Source: Steinernema hermaphroditum (taxonomy: Eukaryota > Nematoda > Chromadorea > Rhabditida > Steinernematidae). Taken from it: DNA of 64,000 nt. Made by a program: the position numbers and the translations under genes. Each line of letters opens with the position of its first letter. The first letter of the stretch is position 1. Location: assembly GCA_030435675.1 (NCBI GenBank), contig CM059622.1:62001-126000 (forward strand), written 5' to 3'. Positions 46,701 through 60,568 of the stretch are shown in pieces. Below the pieces are notes generated by a model. That model had not been told where the DNA came from and did no database searches. It saw only the letters and a program-made list of their open reading frames with translations.

Positions 46701-49700
46701 TTGTCATCTCACCTTTCTAGCTTTGCTTGAGTCTCCCTAAGCATGAAGCTGAATATAATATTCTTCTTTTGGTTACTCATCATATTGGAACTCGCGCCAT
46801 TATTTGCCTTTTCCGTAATGTACAAACTCGCTCGCTTGATCGACAAGTTTCCTGAATCCGTCAAAAGTGGTTTCGGCTCTCCTGATGCTGCCATTGTCCG
46901 TTGCAATGACTCATCAATTTTGTGAGAGTGTTGACCCTGGATCGTTCGGAAATCAACCAGAATGCACAAATCAGAAAGCATCGATTCCAGTTGAATATTT
47001 TTGAGCGATAGCGATCCGAGCAGTTCCAGCTGGATTTCATCTCGACGACTTACTGCCGTCCGAGCTCGATTACTAAAGATCTATAGAATAACTGCTGTTG
47101 TTCTACAAAACTTACATGGATCGCTGATAGTCGTGCAACTTATCTAATACACCAGTAGACCACACAGCGTCAACATCGCAAGAATGTTGCCGAGGAGAGG
47201 CAGGCGGGGTTGAGTGTGGAGATGACGAAGAAGCGGCGAGTAGTGCGGCTCTACAATCTCTTGCCACGGCCGATAGTTCGCTCGCCAAGCAGAGGGACGC
47301 TAGAGCTACTACAACACGAATGTTGTTGATCTTCGTGCTGTATTCGATGTTCAGGCTAGCTCGAACTGCCTTCAACATGTGTTGGTCCATGTGCATTTCG
47401 TAGAAGAATTTGCCGTGTGTCACGAACGTATCCAAATGGCAGAGGTGATGGCAAGTGAGTGCAACGAGTCGTTCGCTAGTTGCGTCGGAATAGAGCATCT
47501 TCTTCTCCACAACGTCACAACGCACTTCCGCAAGCTGAATATTGTACGAGAGCGAAAGTCGAGACAGCGGTATCCGGTCAAGTGGTGATGCTTCCAGTTC
47601 CAGATCCTGAGCAACGTTAATAGAATAATTAACCGCGATGCACTCAAAATTACCTCAAACAGTCCCCAAAAGAAGACGGAAAGTAAAATCTCCATAGCAT
47701 TGAAATCTTTTGCGGGAATGGAAGACAGTGAGTGGTTCGGATCCTTTTTCTCTTTATACTCACGATGGGCTTTTAAAATCCAGAAATAGAGATCCACTGA
47801 ACATTGTGTAAATTAAGGAGCGTCTGCCCCTACGGTATCACTTACTCGACTGATTTGCACTCGGCTCGTTGGCTTTTGTTGCATTATCTATTAGAGAACC
47901 ATCAGGTGGTGGAGTTTTACACACGTTGACGCTCTTTGATATTTTTTGTAGGTTTTCAGAAGTCGAAGGTAACTGAGCTGCCATGGCATTGAGAGGACTC
48001 GGCTGGTTAACTGCAGATGGAGGATGAGCCGAATTTAAAAGAACCGATGAGATCTTTGGCTCTGGGACACAACGATACTTCTGAGCAGCTGCACGGTCCA
48101 CCAACTAAAGGCAAGATAAAGAAATCTCCCGCAAATAGAAAGTACCTGTATCTGAGAGCATATGATTGTCTGCCAGTGACTCAATAGCGCAATCATCGCC
48201 GATTTCCGTACAGATTTCTGGTGAAGCTCATTTGACGAAAATAACGTCCTCGAGAAATACTCCTCTTGCTTCAAACGATCGGTTTGTCCGATGAAGCGAA
48301 GAAGGGTCAGCATGAGCTTGCAGCTTGGGCATGAATTCAACGCTTTCGCATAAGTCTTCACCCCTTGCATGGAACTTCTCTCCACAGGGAATACCGTATC
48401 CGTATGTGAATCCAGAGCATCCGCAAAAAGTTTTATGATTGCTAGATCCCTCCATTCACTCGCTCGTAGAACAGCGAGCTCAATTTGGGAAGTACATTTT
48501 GCTCCCGTTGAAATCCACGTTGCAAGAGAAGGAGCAAGCACTTCGTAGAGGGTCAGTTCTCGGTGGCGCTCGTGATCTAACGATTTCCCTGAAATACCAT
48601 GAGAGTTCGTTAAAGGAAGTTGAACTAACATGACGTACCTAGTACAAAAGTCATATGGGCTGCCCCAATTGTAATATTCAACTTGTCCAAAGAAGAACTG
48701 CTCCTTGTCAAGCTTCCAATAGAAATATTAGCATTCGCATTTGGCGCGTTTTGCACTGCGCTGGTATACTTTCCTATATTACCAAAAACCAGCGAGATGT
48801 GCATATCCGGAATATGGAAGTCAAAAACGGGTTTCAAACGCATATGTTCCAAACGTCGAGCTGCCTCAGAGTCTTGCCAGGTTACGGCATAGTTTAGAGG
48901 AATCTTGTTGTACACGACGTCAAAGCGTTTCGGGTCATCCACAAAATGAACGATTTGGGAGTGGCACTGACGAAAACGCCATTCCAAAGAGATCTTTCGA
49001 GTCCAATCTTCACCCTATAATCATAAAACGAAACTCGATATGATTCAACTTCCAAGGTAACCTTATTGCTGCTCGTAGAAGTAACGAAGTGCGACTGTTC
49101 CAAACTGAAAAATGCCATTGATGTGACTTTCTGTGTTGGTTTCACAATAGTTCGTCCTTCTGGAGAGTTGTCCACAAACTCGCATTGGAACATGCTTAAG
49201 TGGATCGTGGGGAATGCAATTCTGATGTGCAGGCTAACATTTGTTAGAAAAGCTAAAAATTAGATTATGGCAACTGGGCTTATTATTCGAAACATACGGA
49301 CAGATTTGGGTCCTAAACACGCAGTAAGAGGTTGTACGTGATGCTTAGAAGCACAACGGGAGTAAATCTGTTGAGCGAGAAAAGCCGGATGCATGGATTC
49401 TACGGCTTCGACCGCAGCAGTTACTAAGCGCTCGACTACAGCCACAGCCGGGGGTGACAACATAATCTGCATAAACCGTTAAATAACGAACAATGGAACA
49501 GTCTTACATTGAACTGATCGGCTACTTGCCCTCTCACGTATATCGCATTTTGATCGAAGCCCCAGTCGTGCATATCAACTGAGAGATCCGTTTCGAGCTT
49601 CTTGAAGGCTGACCCACCGCCTTTTTGCTCTCTTTTGATCAGCTTCACTTCATTTACACCTTTTACCGTCTTGTTGCTTATCGTCTTATTGAGTTCGACC

Positions 49701-52700
49701 CAGTTCCCAACAGCTCCAGGTCCTTCGAACCGAGGTGTTCGAGTAGCTGAAACTTCTGCTTAATATTCCATTGCTCACAGTCACCTTACAACTGAATTTG
49801 ACTTGGTAAGTGTCCAAGAAAACCAAATAACGCTCTCCGAAAGACTGCATTTGACTTCCTGGGGGTGTCTCAGCATATGCCGAATGGAACGACTGCTCGC
49901 TTTCCTTCCTTTCAAGCGACTTGGTTGGCTTTCTCACAATGGTTGAAGCAGTTCTTTGGACCGAATCCGTGAACGATGCAGGACTTGTGACATTTGACGG
50001 GGGATTCAAAGCGCTAAAACAAATTACTAAGGTACAACAAAAATCATGAAAGTTACCATTCGCCTCGTTTGATTATGCTTTCGTGAAACTTAGGCTGTTG
50101 AGCAATATCCCACGTATCGTAGCAGTCGGTAACTGCTAGATGGTGACCAGAATCGGATAGGAAAATGCTTCCTCTGAAACAGAACCCTTGAGTGAACGTG
50201 TGAACATGGGACAAAAGGGTACTCACGTCGTATCACAGGTTGCGAAAAATTTACAACACCCAAAGCAGGCGCACTTTTTTGCCACATGCGCGTCAGGATG
50301 AAGGAAGTAAAGCCTCTTCGTGGAGTAATCATGGTAGAGAAGAAATTTTGAACGCTCGCTGATTATGTGACTCTCGTTCTCGCGATAAGGAAGGCGGACA
50401 TCCAAATTGATCTAGGATTATTCAGTTTAACTTCGAAATGTAAATGAAGAAATGATACTTACTCCATGAACTTTGATATTACCACATCCTAACCAAAGAT
50501 TCTTGTCGGCGACGAACATCAATTGTTTGCACTTAACAGTTGGAAGGTGTATAACCACGTTTTCGCAAAAGCTTCCAGCGTGAGCGTTGCAGAACGACAG
50601 TCGCAGGTGCTCAGAAACGATCTGCACAGCACAAAAATTCTCCACCAGCATCAGATCGACGGAGTCGACAGATACACGCACTAGTTTGTATTTAAGCTGC
50701 AAAGGCGATTTCATTAAGTTCGATATGAGTTTCCCTCGTACCATTTCTTCGTATTCGCAATTTTGAATGTTTCCCTTCGCGTCCGTTATCTTCAAATTGC
50801 TCCTCATACATGTTCTTACATTGTTGTAGTGATGGCACAAGTCTAGCTTTTCTGGAATGTCCAAAGTTTCGTCATCGCTAAGCAGCGAAAGTAGGAGACT
50901 GTCAATAAACTGCGCCAATGACACTATCTGGAAGAGAGGTTACGCTGAGAAATTAATAGATATTCTTACATGAGTTGGATGCAGCTTTGCTCTTAAATTG
51001 CCTAGGATGATCTCCATCATCCAAGCGTATTCTAAAGAACCGATTTCCCATGGAACGTCTTTGTCGGAGAAAAGACCGTGACCACGGAACTGCAGAGCAC
51101 TCAATGAGATCCACGAGTCCTCTCGAGAGGAGCTGTAGGACTGAGACGGTTCGAAGTGAGCAACAACAGGACCAACTATGGCTTGCACCTCACATTCTGA
51201 ATGTCCTTTCAGGAGTTCAACCACAAGTTGTTCACTGAAGATGACAGGACAAACATCTAAAATTTCAACTCGTTAGTAAATTACTCATGCTTCACAAAGA
51301 AAAAAAATGAACCTACCTGGCGACTTAGCGCTCGTTTTAGGACTATGTACTATGCAGTGGCACTTGATTTTCTGTAATTCCAACTTAAAAGTCACATCCA
51401 TGGGTCTGTAGCCATCGGGTGAGCCATATTCTCTTCCGGGATCTAGCATGAAGTTTGCATACATTGCGCGGGAGGAGACTTCCGAAAGTCGATCATAGAA
51501 CCCAAAATAGTTGTTCTTCAGATCAAAGATGGCCCTAATCACAATTCCCGAGAGTAGAATCTCAGACTCAGAAATAGTGATAGCAACTGTTAATCGATCC
51601 GGAGTCAATTGGCCTGGTTTTGACGCTCTCTTTGGCATGAAATGCTCAATGACATGTGCTGGAATATCGGATTCAAATTTTCCGGCTAGAGGGTGGTAGA
51701 CGTAGTGGAAAACGGCAGAGATCCTCTCTGTTCGCCATACTTCGAGCCAACCCTACATATTCAACAACCGTTTAGTAAATAACGCAAAGATGAAACTTAC
51801 GGAAGCCGGATCTGCTATTCTCACGTTACAGTTAGAAGGTGCTGCGAAAGATCGATAGGAAGCTGTTTGAGAGAGAGCTTTAATCACTGGTTCCATAGCG
51901 CTCTGAGAGGGTAGGCGGATTCGAAGAGCCAACTGGTCCTTCGCTTCGACCTCATAGCTGACAGGTACGGTCTCAGGCGAAAAGTCGATGAAAGGAAGAG
52001 CAAATTTCATGGAGAGCTCGTTTCCGACGACTGCAGCTAGGAAGTTCTCGGCCGATGTCGATGAACTTGTATCGATCCAGTTCTTCTCGTTTAAAAATAG
52101 GATGATCTCAAATTTTTCTTTGAGGACGATGTTGAAGTTACAGGTGAACGGAACGAACGAACACAGGTCCGAAATTTGATCTTTCGTCCACTCGTTAAGA
52201 AGGTCCTATATGATGTTTTCGTTTGCTTGCCAAACCGAGTAGCATACCGTGAAGAAGCGTTTATGGTCCCACACGACCCAAGCGCTTGTCTTCCATAGCT
52301 CAAAGTTAAAATCCCATTGTTGATGGGAGTTGAACACTCGAGGATAGTGACACGTCAGACTGAAGATAAATCTCTCGCAACTTAAGAGCTCGCGATAGAA
52401 CATTGAAGTTGTCGCTTCGACAAAGAAGAGGTTGCCGGTAATAGTCGAGCTGAATCCGCTCTCTGAGGTTGTCCATGGTACAGAGAACTAAAAAAAGATG
52501 TCAAACATCAAAAACGATAATAAAAAAGTGCTAGTACCTCAAACGACGAGCCTTGTTTAACACGTGAATGGAGTGCATTCAGATCTTCGCCTATCATGAA
52601 CCATATATCGATTCCAGCGTCATGTTCGAGCAGGATTCGAACGTTGTGGTTTATGTAGATCCTCCTCTGTCCTCTCTTTGGAAGTTCGGTGACCGGATCG

Positions 52701-54019
52701 ACAATATAGTCGTGCGGAAGGAAGAAAGAATAGAGCAACTGTCGCTGGTTGTCAGCCCAAGGTCCGTACGAGATTACGGTATTCTTCCCAAAGCGCCACA
52801 CGGATTCCCAAGTTGGAACATTCTCCGAGAGCGATTGTACGTCTGATGAACGAACAAACCCTATAATAAAAGTGCGGATTTTGCACATGAACTCATTACA
52901 GTATACCTAACATATCCTGGCTGTAGAAGAACTTGACAGAAGCAGTCTGAAGTATGGCGAATCCTTGACCCATTGTTCTCGGAGGATCGACATCCACAAC
53001 AGACTTGCACTCGGAATTCTTCACCAAGGAAATTTTGACATGCTCAGCACTAGATCTGATGTTGAACATGAAGCGATCCTCAGTGCTATACGTTGGTGAG
53101 GTGAGCAATAGCTTTGCTAAAACGTACAGAATGACTTCCGAAGAGGTGAACAACACATACATTGCATATTCTCAAAGGTGATAACGAAAAGAGTTGGAAT
53201 AAGTTGATTTCCAGCCAGTAAACGTCCAGAACTAATGTCGAATTTAATGAGCCCTGTCAACTGCCAGAATTTATTCCACCATTTATCAATCTTCATGAGT
53301 TCTTTTTCGCTCAGCTGAGGCATCGCGTTCGTAGCTGGAGTCCATTCCTTATCGTCGTTTAAGAGGCGTTCTAATCCACATCGCCGTGCCATTTGCCGAT
53401 ATATGTCGAGGCGATTATAAATATGGATTTTCAGCCCATTTAGTGATATGTGGAGACGGGAAGATTTCCTGTAAAGATAATAAACTTTAGGTGCTTGACA
53501 ATTTTCATGGATCCAGATGGAGGACCAAAAAGACGAAATAGCTTACATATCTTGCTGGTCATCTGGCTTCTTCGGCCCTACGGGCCTCCAATAGGAAAAT
53601 ATGATCCATCCGTCATTGCATTTCACCGTAAGATCATCGGATATGAGCACAATCTGACGAAACATAATCTTCCCAGCCAGAATCGATATCGACAACGATC
53701 CTATCCTCACACGACACTTCCATCCGCTCCATCGCATGTATCGAGATACCACGGCACCAACAATAAGCGCCAAAAGGCGAGAGAAGTAGAATGAAATGAA
53801 GACTATCCAGAAAATGAAGAGAAGGCACGTTCCGATCAGCTGCCAGACTGACGCCTGCTGCTGATCATCTAGCCGAATGTTTATGTCCTGGAGAACATCC
53901 TGGAAATCGAACAGAAGCTTCGAGTCGTTGTTGATCTGCAGAATATCTGACAGGGCGTGGACATTTTCTGGACGATTTTGCGCAACCGTTACATTTGATA
54001 GTAGAGATAGGTCGTCCAT
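40712..54019 (-). CDS. lpd-3: LPD-3 / BLTP1 bridge-like lipid transfer protein (Tweek, KIAA1109)
   Basis: A giant rod-shaped protein thought to move bulk phospholipid between the ER and plasma membrane. About three dozen exons separated mostly by 40-60 bp introns stretch over 13.3 kb, implying roughly 3,700-3,900 aa, near C. elegans LPD-3 size. The N-terminus has an ER-anchoring membrane segment (about residues 58-91, VWQLIGTCLLFIFW...) and then the family hallmark: RWSGWKCRVRIGSLSISI, AGKIMFRQIVLI and NDGWIIFSYWRP. The C-terminus carries FIDRFKWNPPVIDDILRKLQ and FDHRTTIPKVLQRGVLD, then TAG at 40712-40714. I chose the Met at 54019 because it follows an ATTTTAG acceptor by 4 bp. An in-frame Met 15 bases upstream lies within that acceptor region. 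No stop or frameshift was noticed, but not every exon junction was checked. Confidence 0.92.
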
Positions 54020-54693
54020 AGCGCTAAAATCCACTCTTACCTATTTGAGCACGAGGATAAACAAACCTGTTGAACAATAAATACCCGTTTTTAAAGCTTC
54101 TTTAAAGTGTTTCTTCTTATGTACAATATTTACATACAATCTGAAATGGAGGACAGGTGGAGAAGTAAGTATAATACCCGTTCAAACGCAATGCTTGAAG
54201 AAGTATTGTGCAGTTCGTCATCTCTCGCGGAGAAACAATCGATGATCGACCTGATCGACTCTACATGAGAGTAACCATATGAAAAACACTAATCTACAAA
54301 CAGTCAAATAAGATCAAGCAAAAATTACACTATCCCGCTGCATAGTCAGGGTGTTCGTTGCAAATCACCATAACTCGATATTGCTTCTTCGCACATGACA
54401 CATGTGATGAAAAAAATGGCTGTGCGTTGCGCGCCAATGACTTTCTCTTTGCACACAATTCTCTGTTTGAATCTCCTTGTGTAGAGCATCACATTCGGGC
54501 GAAAGTCACTTCCCATGAGAGATATGAAAATACTCTGCACGGCTGCTTAACGTATGTCTCTGCTACTCAAATGCGAAACAACACTCCCATTATGTAACAA
54601 ACCAAATATTTATGCTACATAGGGCAAATCATCACTCATAGTTGAAATATTAACACATAACAATCAATACAATAAATAAAGTATCAGGACAAT
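54020..54693. other. Spacer between CPEB and lpd-3, no gene seen
   Basis: It holds the CPEB 3' UTR and the lpd-3 5' region. Open frames at 54346-54600 are short, overlap on both strands and are unsupported. Confidence 0.4.
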
Positions 54694-56165
54694 TCAGTGC
54701 GTCTTCTTCTTAAGGGCGTAATTTCCGATCGTACGGTGGTGGGGCGGATCCATGCACAGTTGAGCGCCATCTCCTCTGCGTACGAGGACGACGTGACTGC
54801 GGCGGCTTTTGCTTGCGGTTTCGCTGTAGTGAACAACGTCCCAGCAGTGCTCACAGTAGTACTGGTAGCAAACGGAATCCGAGCAGAAGTAGGGAGCGCT
54901 GCGACCACCAGACATTATCCCATCGCATTGATCACAGTGCTGTTCGTCGATCAGATAAGGCTTGATTTCGACCTATAATAAATTCGATTAGTGTCCACAA
55001 AACAGTATCCGTTGCACTTACTCGCTTCGTTGTGCCCATATAGGGAATGTCAACAAAGTGGCGCTTTAAAGCCATCATCGTGAGCAGCTGATTGCTGAAC
55101 GTGACACGAGCCGCTCCTTTCGGGTATTCGAGCTCTGGGTCCATGTCAATGCTGCAGAACAAGACGGATCCTTCTCCGAAATAGGATTCGAAGACGGTCG
55201 CGAGATCCTTAGCCTTCGTAGGTCGCGGCACTCCGCCAATGAACACGGTCGCGCGATCGTCCATCGGGAGGGCTTTGTTGGGCGCGTAGGCACCGTCTTT
55301 GATGCACCACGGACGAATTTGGACCTAATCAGGCAAACGGTGTAATATGAAACAAAACGATAATGAACTACCGGTTTGTTGGTGATGGTGGCACTGCTGA
55401 CCAGCAGGTAGTGATTGTCACTTCCGCTCGTGTAGCACGCTGACAACAGCTTGTCAACCGAGCTCTCTTCCTCGAACACCAAGAAGACGTATCCGGGACT
55501 GTTGCGTTGCTGACCATATCCGCTAGTATGACGCCTGCTGTGGAGAGGACGTTGCGGCCAGTCGACAAAAACACGACCGAACTGTGAGAACATGGGACCA
55601 ATCTCATCTGAAAAAGGCCAAAGTCACTGTTATAATTCGTGAGCATCAATTCTACCCATGGGGACATCAACAGGTAGACCACCAACGAAGACTTTTCGGG
55701 AATACTTCACCGCCTTCTTCAACTGACCCAAATGGGATTGTACCCCATTTGAGCGAGTATTGAGCGTGAAGGAAAAGTGATCCTTGCGAACGAGCGATTC
55801 GTGATTAGGACGTGGCATGAGCTGCCCACTGAAACATGGTGATTTATTTTCGGCCTTATGGAAAGGTCCTCACCCAGTGGACATCATATGCAGCATCATC
55901 TGCAACTGCACAATTTGCTGACGGTGATCAAGAGCAGTTAACGGCATCTGTTCCGGCAACGGAGTGGCCACAGAACGCGGAACGTCATGCTGAGTCTAAA
56001 TGCCTTGTTCGGTAAAGCAGTAGAAGAGATACCAGCACCAACCGCAACAGAGCACTCCGATGACAGCGACGACAAAGATGCTGGAGTAGATACGACGTCG
56101 GGCGGAGTCCCGGGAGCACGATGGAACCGGGGAGGGACCGGAGTGCGCTGTGCGTGGAGCATCAT
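54694..56165 (-). CDS. CPEB family cytoplasmic polyadenylation element binding protein
   Basis: An RNA-binding regulator of poly(A) length and translation of 3'-UTR targets, central in nematode germline and neurons. Exons: about 56165-56043, 55995-55874, 55828-55656, 55607-55372, 55324-55022 and 54972-54694 (1236 nt, 411 aa if the start is right). RRM1 begins KVFVGGLPVDVPMDEI...FGRVFVDWPQ, with a Tyr-Val-Phe RNP1 region (GYVFLVFEEESS). KPVQIRPW leads into RRM2 (TVFIGGVPRPTKAKDLA, DPELEYPKGAARVTFSNQ), then KRVEIKPYLID. The C-terminal ZZ-type zinc-binding domain shows CDQCDG...CSDSVCYQYYCEHCW...H. These signatures look closer to CPEB2-4 than CPEB1. The N-terminus is short for the family. The first intron boundary is uncertain, and a 68-codon frame at about 56.6-56.8 kb could be a further upstream exon. 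Confidence 0.9.
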
Positions 56166-57309
56166 CTGACTCGCTGCTGAAACAGGAGTTGTGAGTGAAA
56201 ACGACAGATGATCAAGGATGGAACTTTCACGAATTTCCGAAAGCAGATCAACGAAAGAGAGAACGATGGAATGAGGGTGAAAGCCGCGAGCAAACCGTAG
56301 TAAGCTCTCCCCACATCTAAACACTCCAACAGAAATATTTTTAAATTTCATGCACCGGATAAGAAAAATTCCAGAAAAATAAATTCAGGAAATGAGAACG
56401 ACATTGATCCCAGCTCCGGGATGACAACTGGGACATCATGGACGAGACACGTCCCAAACTTGCGAATAGACGTCTCAACTGCTACTGTAGAAGTTTGAAT
56501 TTATTCAGTGGTAAACGACGTATATTCGGCATCTCGAGAAACATCTCTCTTGTGGTTTTCCTAGTGCCAACCAACCAATGTCCTTTGAAATACCATAAAC
56601 CAACACATATCAACTCAGATCGTTGGAATCGTCTGGAAACTTTTCGTTTCCTAGTTCCCTTTGTTTCATAGTTCCCTTTGTTGCACAATCTTTTTTGGGT
56701 TTGTGCTCGGGTTGAGCACTTGTTTTCCTCCGTCTATTGACCTCTCCAAATGCGTGCTTCCTGTTTGACTTGTTGCTAAGAAATCCACAGATGTTGTGAA
56801 GAGTCTGGGCATCCATCCTTTGCAAATTTGCAATCTTTATTCAGTTTTCTCCGGAAAAGCGAGAATCCATCTTCTAGCATTCGACATTTTGTGACAGCAC
56901 GTATTCATTTCATTTCAATAAAGTCCACTTCCTTCTGCTGGGCGTATCCAATGCTTAGCATTACGAGGTGGCAAGTTGAGAATTGTTTGCACAGCGCTCC
57001 CACTGTAGTGAGATAACATCAATCAAAGAATGAGGACCGCGCCGTTCGCCGCGCTGCCACGCCACGTCTATCTATCGCCAGCCGAATGTATGTTTGTATT
57101 CCATTCATGCGATCAAAGTTCTCCTCTTTTCTGTCGGTGCCTTGACTGATTTTCAGCTATCGATTTTACTGCAAACACCTGTCCAGATGCTAGATATCCT
57201 GACGTTTAGTTCTGTTTTAGGCGAATCACTCCGCTGCAAAGCGTGAGCAACATCACGTGAACGCCTGCCGTCGATGCCGTGAAGACAAGAAACAACGCTG
57301 AATTGGAAT
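56166..57309. other. Divergent region between CPEB and the Na+/H+ exchanger
   Basis: A minus-strand frame at about 56610-56813 (MDAQTLHNICGFLSNKSNRK...) has plausible codon use and might be a 5' exon of the CPEB gene, but I could not find a convincing donor. The rest shows no gene. Confidence 0.35.
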
Positions 57310-60054
57310 ATGCGCGCCTCACGTCTGTTGTTGCTGTTGTGTGCAGTGCCGCTGGTCAACGCAGCCATCAAATCAAACATCGTCTATCAGTTCCCCACAG
57401 ATGTTTCAGAAGCTGTTTCGTCGTCGAAATCAAACTCGACGACGAACACTTCAAATGCTTCAACGGAGAGTTCGACGGAGGTGAAAAAGCAGCCGGCGAT
57501 GGAGAAAACGTTCCAGCTCGATTTAAATGAAGGACAAATTAGTGAAGTCAAGTCCGATGATAATGGAACGTATGTCGTTTAAGACTGTTATTTTACTAGC
57601 TGGAGTCGGATATTTTCACATCTATATGTTAACTTGCAGTTAGCATTTTGGATTTGAATAGATTCGAAGAGTTTTTGCTTGATATGCTCGTTTATAGGCT
57701 TGTTATCAATGAAACCGCATTGTCAGCGCAATCCGACGTTTCGCAGGAAAATCAAGAAAAAGAAAAGGAGAGCTCTAAAGCGATCTTCTTCATTCTAATG
57801 GTGATCGTTGTTGCTACGCTTCTCGTACATGTCCTCATCATAACGAAGTTCCATTACATTCCAGAGAGTTTGGCAATTGTTATTTTGGGTAAGATCGAAA
57901 CTACCTTAAATACGGTGACAAATGATTTCAGGAGCTTCCATCGGGCTTGCTCTCTCATACAGCAAACAAGATTGGAAAGAAGTGGAAACATTCAGCCCTA
58001 ATTTTTTCTTCCTTGTCCTTCTCCCACCGATCATTTTTGAGTCGGGCTACAATCTAAACAAAGGAAACTTCTTTTCGAACATCATTCCCATTCTGACGTT
58101 TGCCATCGTCGGAACGGCAGTGTCGGCGTTTGTCATTGGATTCTCTTTATATGTGCTCGGTCAAATGGACGTCATTTATTCACTTTCGCCTTTTGAAAGT
58201 TTCGCTTTTGGATCAATGATATCAGCGGTGGATCCAGTTGCCACTTTAGCCATCTTCCAAGCTCTCAAGGTAAATAAGACTTTCATATACTTTCTATGTG
58301 TAATCCTGTTTAGGTTGACCAGCAATTGTACATGCTTGTCTTTGGGGAGTCCATGCTTAACGATGCTGTTGCCATTGTGCTTACTTCCACAGCACTGGAG
58401 ATGTCCGATCCCACAATAGCAGCCCAATATACTACATATGAGGCGGTGCAGTATTCGTTTGGGCGGTTCTTCTCAATGTTCTTCACTTCTGCTTTCCTCG
58501 GTTCCGCAGTTGGATTTCTCTCAGCTTTGGTTGGTGCTGAAGATGTTAAAATATAAAAGTACTCCAGACATTCTTTTCAGTTGTTTAAACATGTTGATCT
58601 GCGAAAAACTCCATCTCTTGAATTTGCTCTTCTACTTGTGTTTGCTTATTTGCCATACGGGCTTGCTGAGGCGTCATCAATGTCGGGTATGCGTGTCTTA
58701 TGTCACTTTTTTTTGCTATGTATTTTATAATTACAGGTATCATGGCCATTCTATTCTGCGCCATCACGATGTCACAGTATACGCACTTTAACATCTCACC
58801 CATAACCCAGATCACAATGAAGCAAACTTTTAGAACCATGTCGTTTGTGGCAGGTGAGAAGAACATCAAGCATCTGTGATCACGAACTGTTGAGTTTTAG
58901 AAACCTGCACGTTTGCGTACCTGGGAATGGCTTTGTTTACTATCAAACTTATTTTCCAGCCAATATTCTTGATTGTTACAATTGTAAGTTTCCCACCATA
59001 ACTTAATCTCTAGGTGACGAGCACGTAAAGATGTTCTGTAATCTCTATGTTCTATGAACGCTTTTTCAGCTCTTGCTTTTCGTCAGTCGTGCAGTCAACA
59101 TCTTTCCGCTTTCGTACCTCGTGAACTGTTGCCGAACAGAACAGATTTCAGTGAAGAATCAGGTGATCATGTGGTTCAGCGGTATGAGGGGTGCCGTAGC
59201 GTTTGCCCTCGCCTTACACATGGAACTGGAAGATGCTAGTACAAAGAGAATGCTCCTAACTACTACACTATTCTTATTGCTCTTCACCATCGTCTTTCTT
59301 GGCGGGTCCACATTACCTGTGTTGAAGGTAACTTTCCTCGTTACAGTACTCTATCCCAGTCTCCCTCTGTTCTCCAACTCCTTGCTAGTGTAGTTCTTCC
59401 TTTATACCGCTTTCTATCTGTTTCAGTACCTTAACGATTATTTCGTCGACGACAAAGGTACCAATGGTCGAGTCGAAGGTACTGGCACGCCAACTGGGCA
59501 GCGAAAGCGAAGACGCTCGAAGCGACAAAGAAGTCTTTCAGTTAAAGGTCGCACAGTCGTTCCGAACCGTTCAGCTTCTCCTCTGCTTCTGAGCAAGACG
59601 CAAGAGATGGTTAGCCTTGTTTATATCTGTTTGGTTTCCTTGTGTCCGCTTCACTTCACTTCTTTCAATGCTGTCCCACCCTTATCCTGGCTAAATCGTG
59701 ATTTTCAGGCTTTAACATTTGATCATTCGACCGAACACTTTACCGAATCAGAGGCGGAATATCAGAGGAAGCGAAGAACAGGCGGAAGAAACAATATCTT
59801 CACGCAAATCAACAACTGCCTTGTTCGTCCGCTGTTCGTGCGTAAGTTCACGACCAAGGTACGCTCTAGCGTAATGGATGACCACAACTCACGTAAATTT
59901 TTAGGAGAAGATGGAAAATCAACAAAAGTTTAGAAACTTCGCGTCAGAAGCTCTGAAGCCGCCAAGGTTCGACGACTTCTCCAGTTCGGACGAACTATTT
60001 TCTGGCACCTCCTTCTCGCAGGATAGCCATCCTTTGTTGGAAATGGAATCGTAG
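57310..60054 (+). CDS. Na+/H+ exchanger, SLC9A8 (NHE8) type, 11 exons, 683 aa
   Basis: An electroneutral cation/proton antiporter of Golgi, endosomal or apical membranes that sets compartment pH. Exons: 57310-57569, 57698-57888, 57932-58269, 58314-58529, 58581-58686, 58737-58853, 58901-58983, 59070-59327, 59427-59609, 59709-59858 and 59905-60054 (2052 nt, all phases consistent). A signal peptide (RASRLLLLLCAVPLVNA) precedes a Ser/Thr-rich luminal stretch. About ten membrane segments follow. Family motifs are FLVLLPPIIFESGYNLNKGNFF (amiloride-site region), FAFGSMISAVDPVATLAIFQAL, VFGESMLNDAVAIVL (transport-site ND and Glu), LPYGLAEASSMSGI and MWFSGMRGAVAFALAL. The cytoplasmic tail is Arg/Ser-rich. 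C. elegans nhx-8 is the likely counterpart from memory. Intron 4 uses a weaker GTTGGT donor. A poly(A) signal AATAAA lies near 60177. Confidence 0.95.
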
Positions 60055-60568
60055 CGACCCTTCTCACAGATGATGGATCAATATTCTAAGTCACAACGAA
60101 CACTTTCACATCTCTGTCAGAGCTCCCACATCCAATGATCTTTCCTTCAGCCTGTGATAAGCCTCTAAGATATTCTAATAAAAAATTAATAAGCGTTTTT
60201 GGTGAATCTAGCATGCCAATTTAGGTGGTTTCTCGGAGAGGATCGATCTCCTTGTCATATACATAAGTTAGCAATTGCTGCCGTAGTTCTTGGTGCACTT
60301 TTCCGTCTCGGTCATGTGAAGTAATCCAGCCACAAATTTGATTCCTTATCATCTCTTACTGCTTGTTTACGTACCTTCTCCCATTCAGATGATAATTTAG
60401 TAGTCGGAAAATGGCATGTAAGACACAGAAATTTGTCCTTTGGGAAAGGGAAATTCGATTTTTGATCACAAGATCATGGGATTGAAAGGAAAAATTGATA
60501 GGAACCTCCTATCCAGGAACGTATAAAAACATATCACAATCCAATAGAATATCAAAGCCTCTTCCATA
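60055..60568. other. 3' UTR of the exchanger and spacer
   Basis: TCTAATAAAAAATTAATAA around 60173-60191 fits a poly(A) signal. The remainder is AT-rich spacer ending in a TATA box at 60521. Confidence 0.5.
60521..60529 (+). promoter_or_regulatory. TATA box of the small secreted peptide gene
   Basis: GTATAAAAA stands 48 bp upstream of the ATG at 60569, leaving about 20 bp of 5' UTR if transcription starts some 28 bp downstream. No acceptor-like AG lies just before the ATG, so this gene may not be trans-spliced. Confidence 0.55.
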
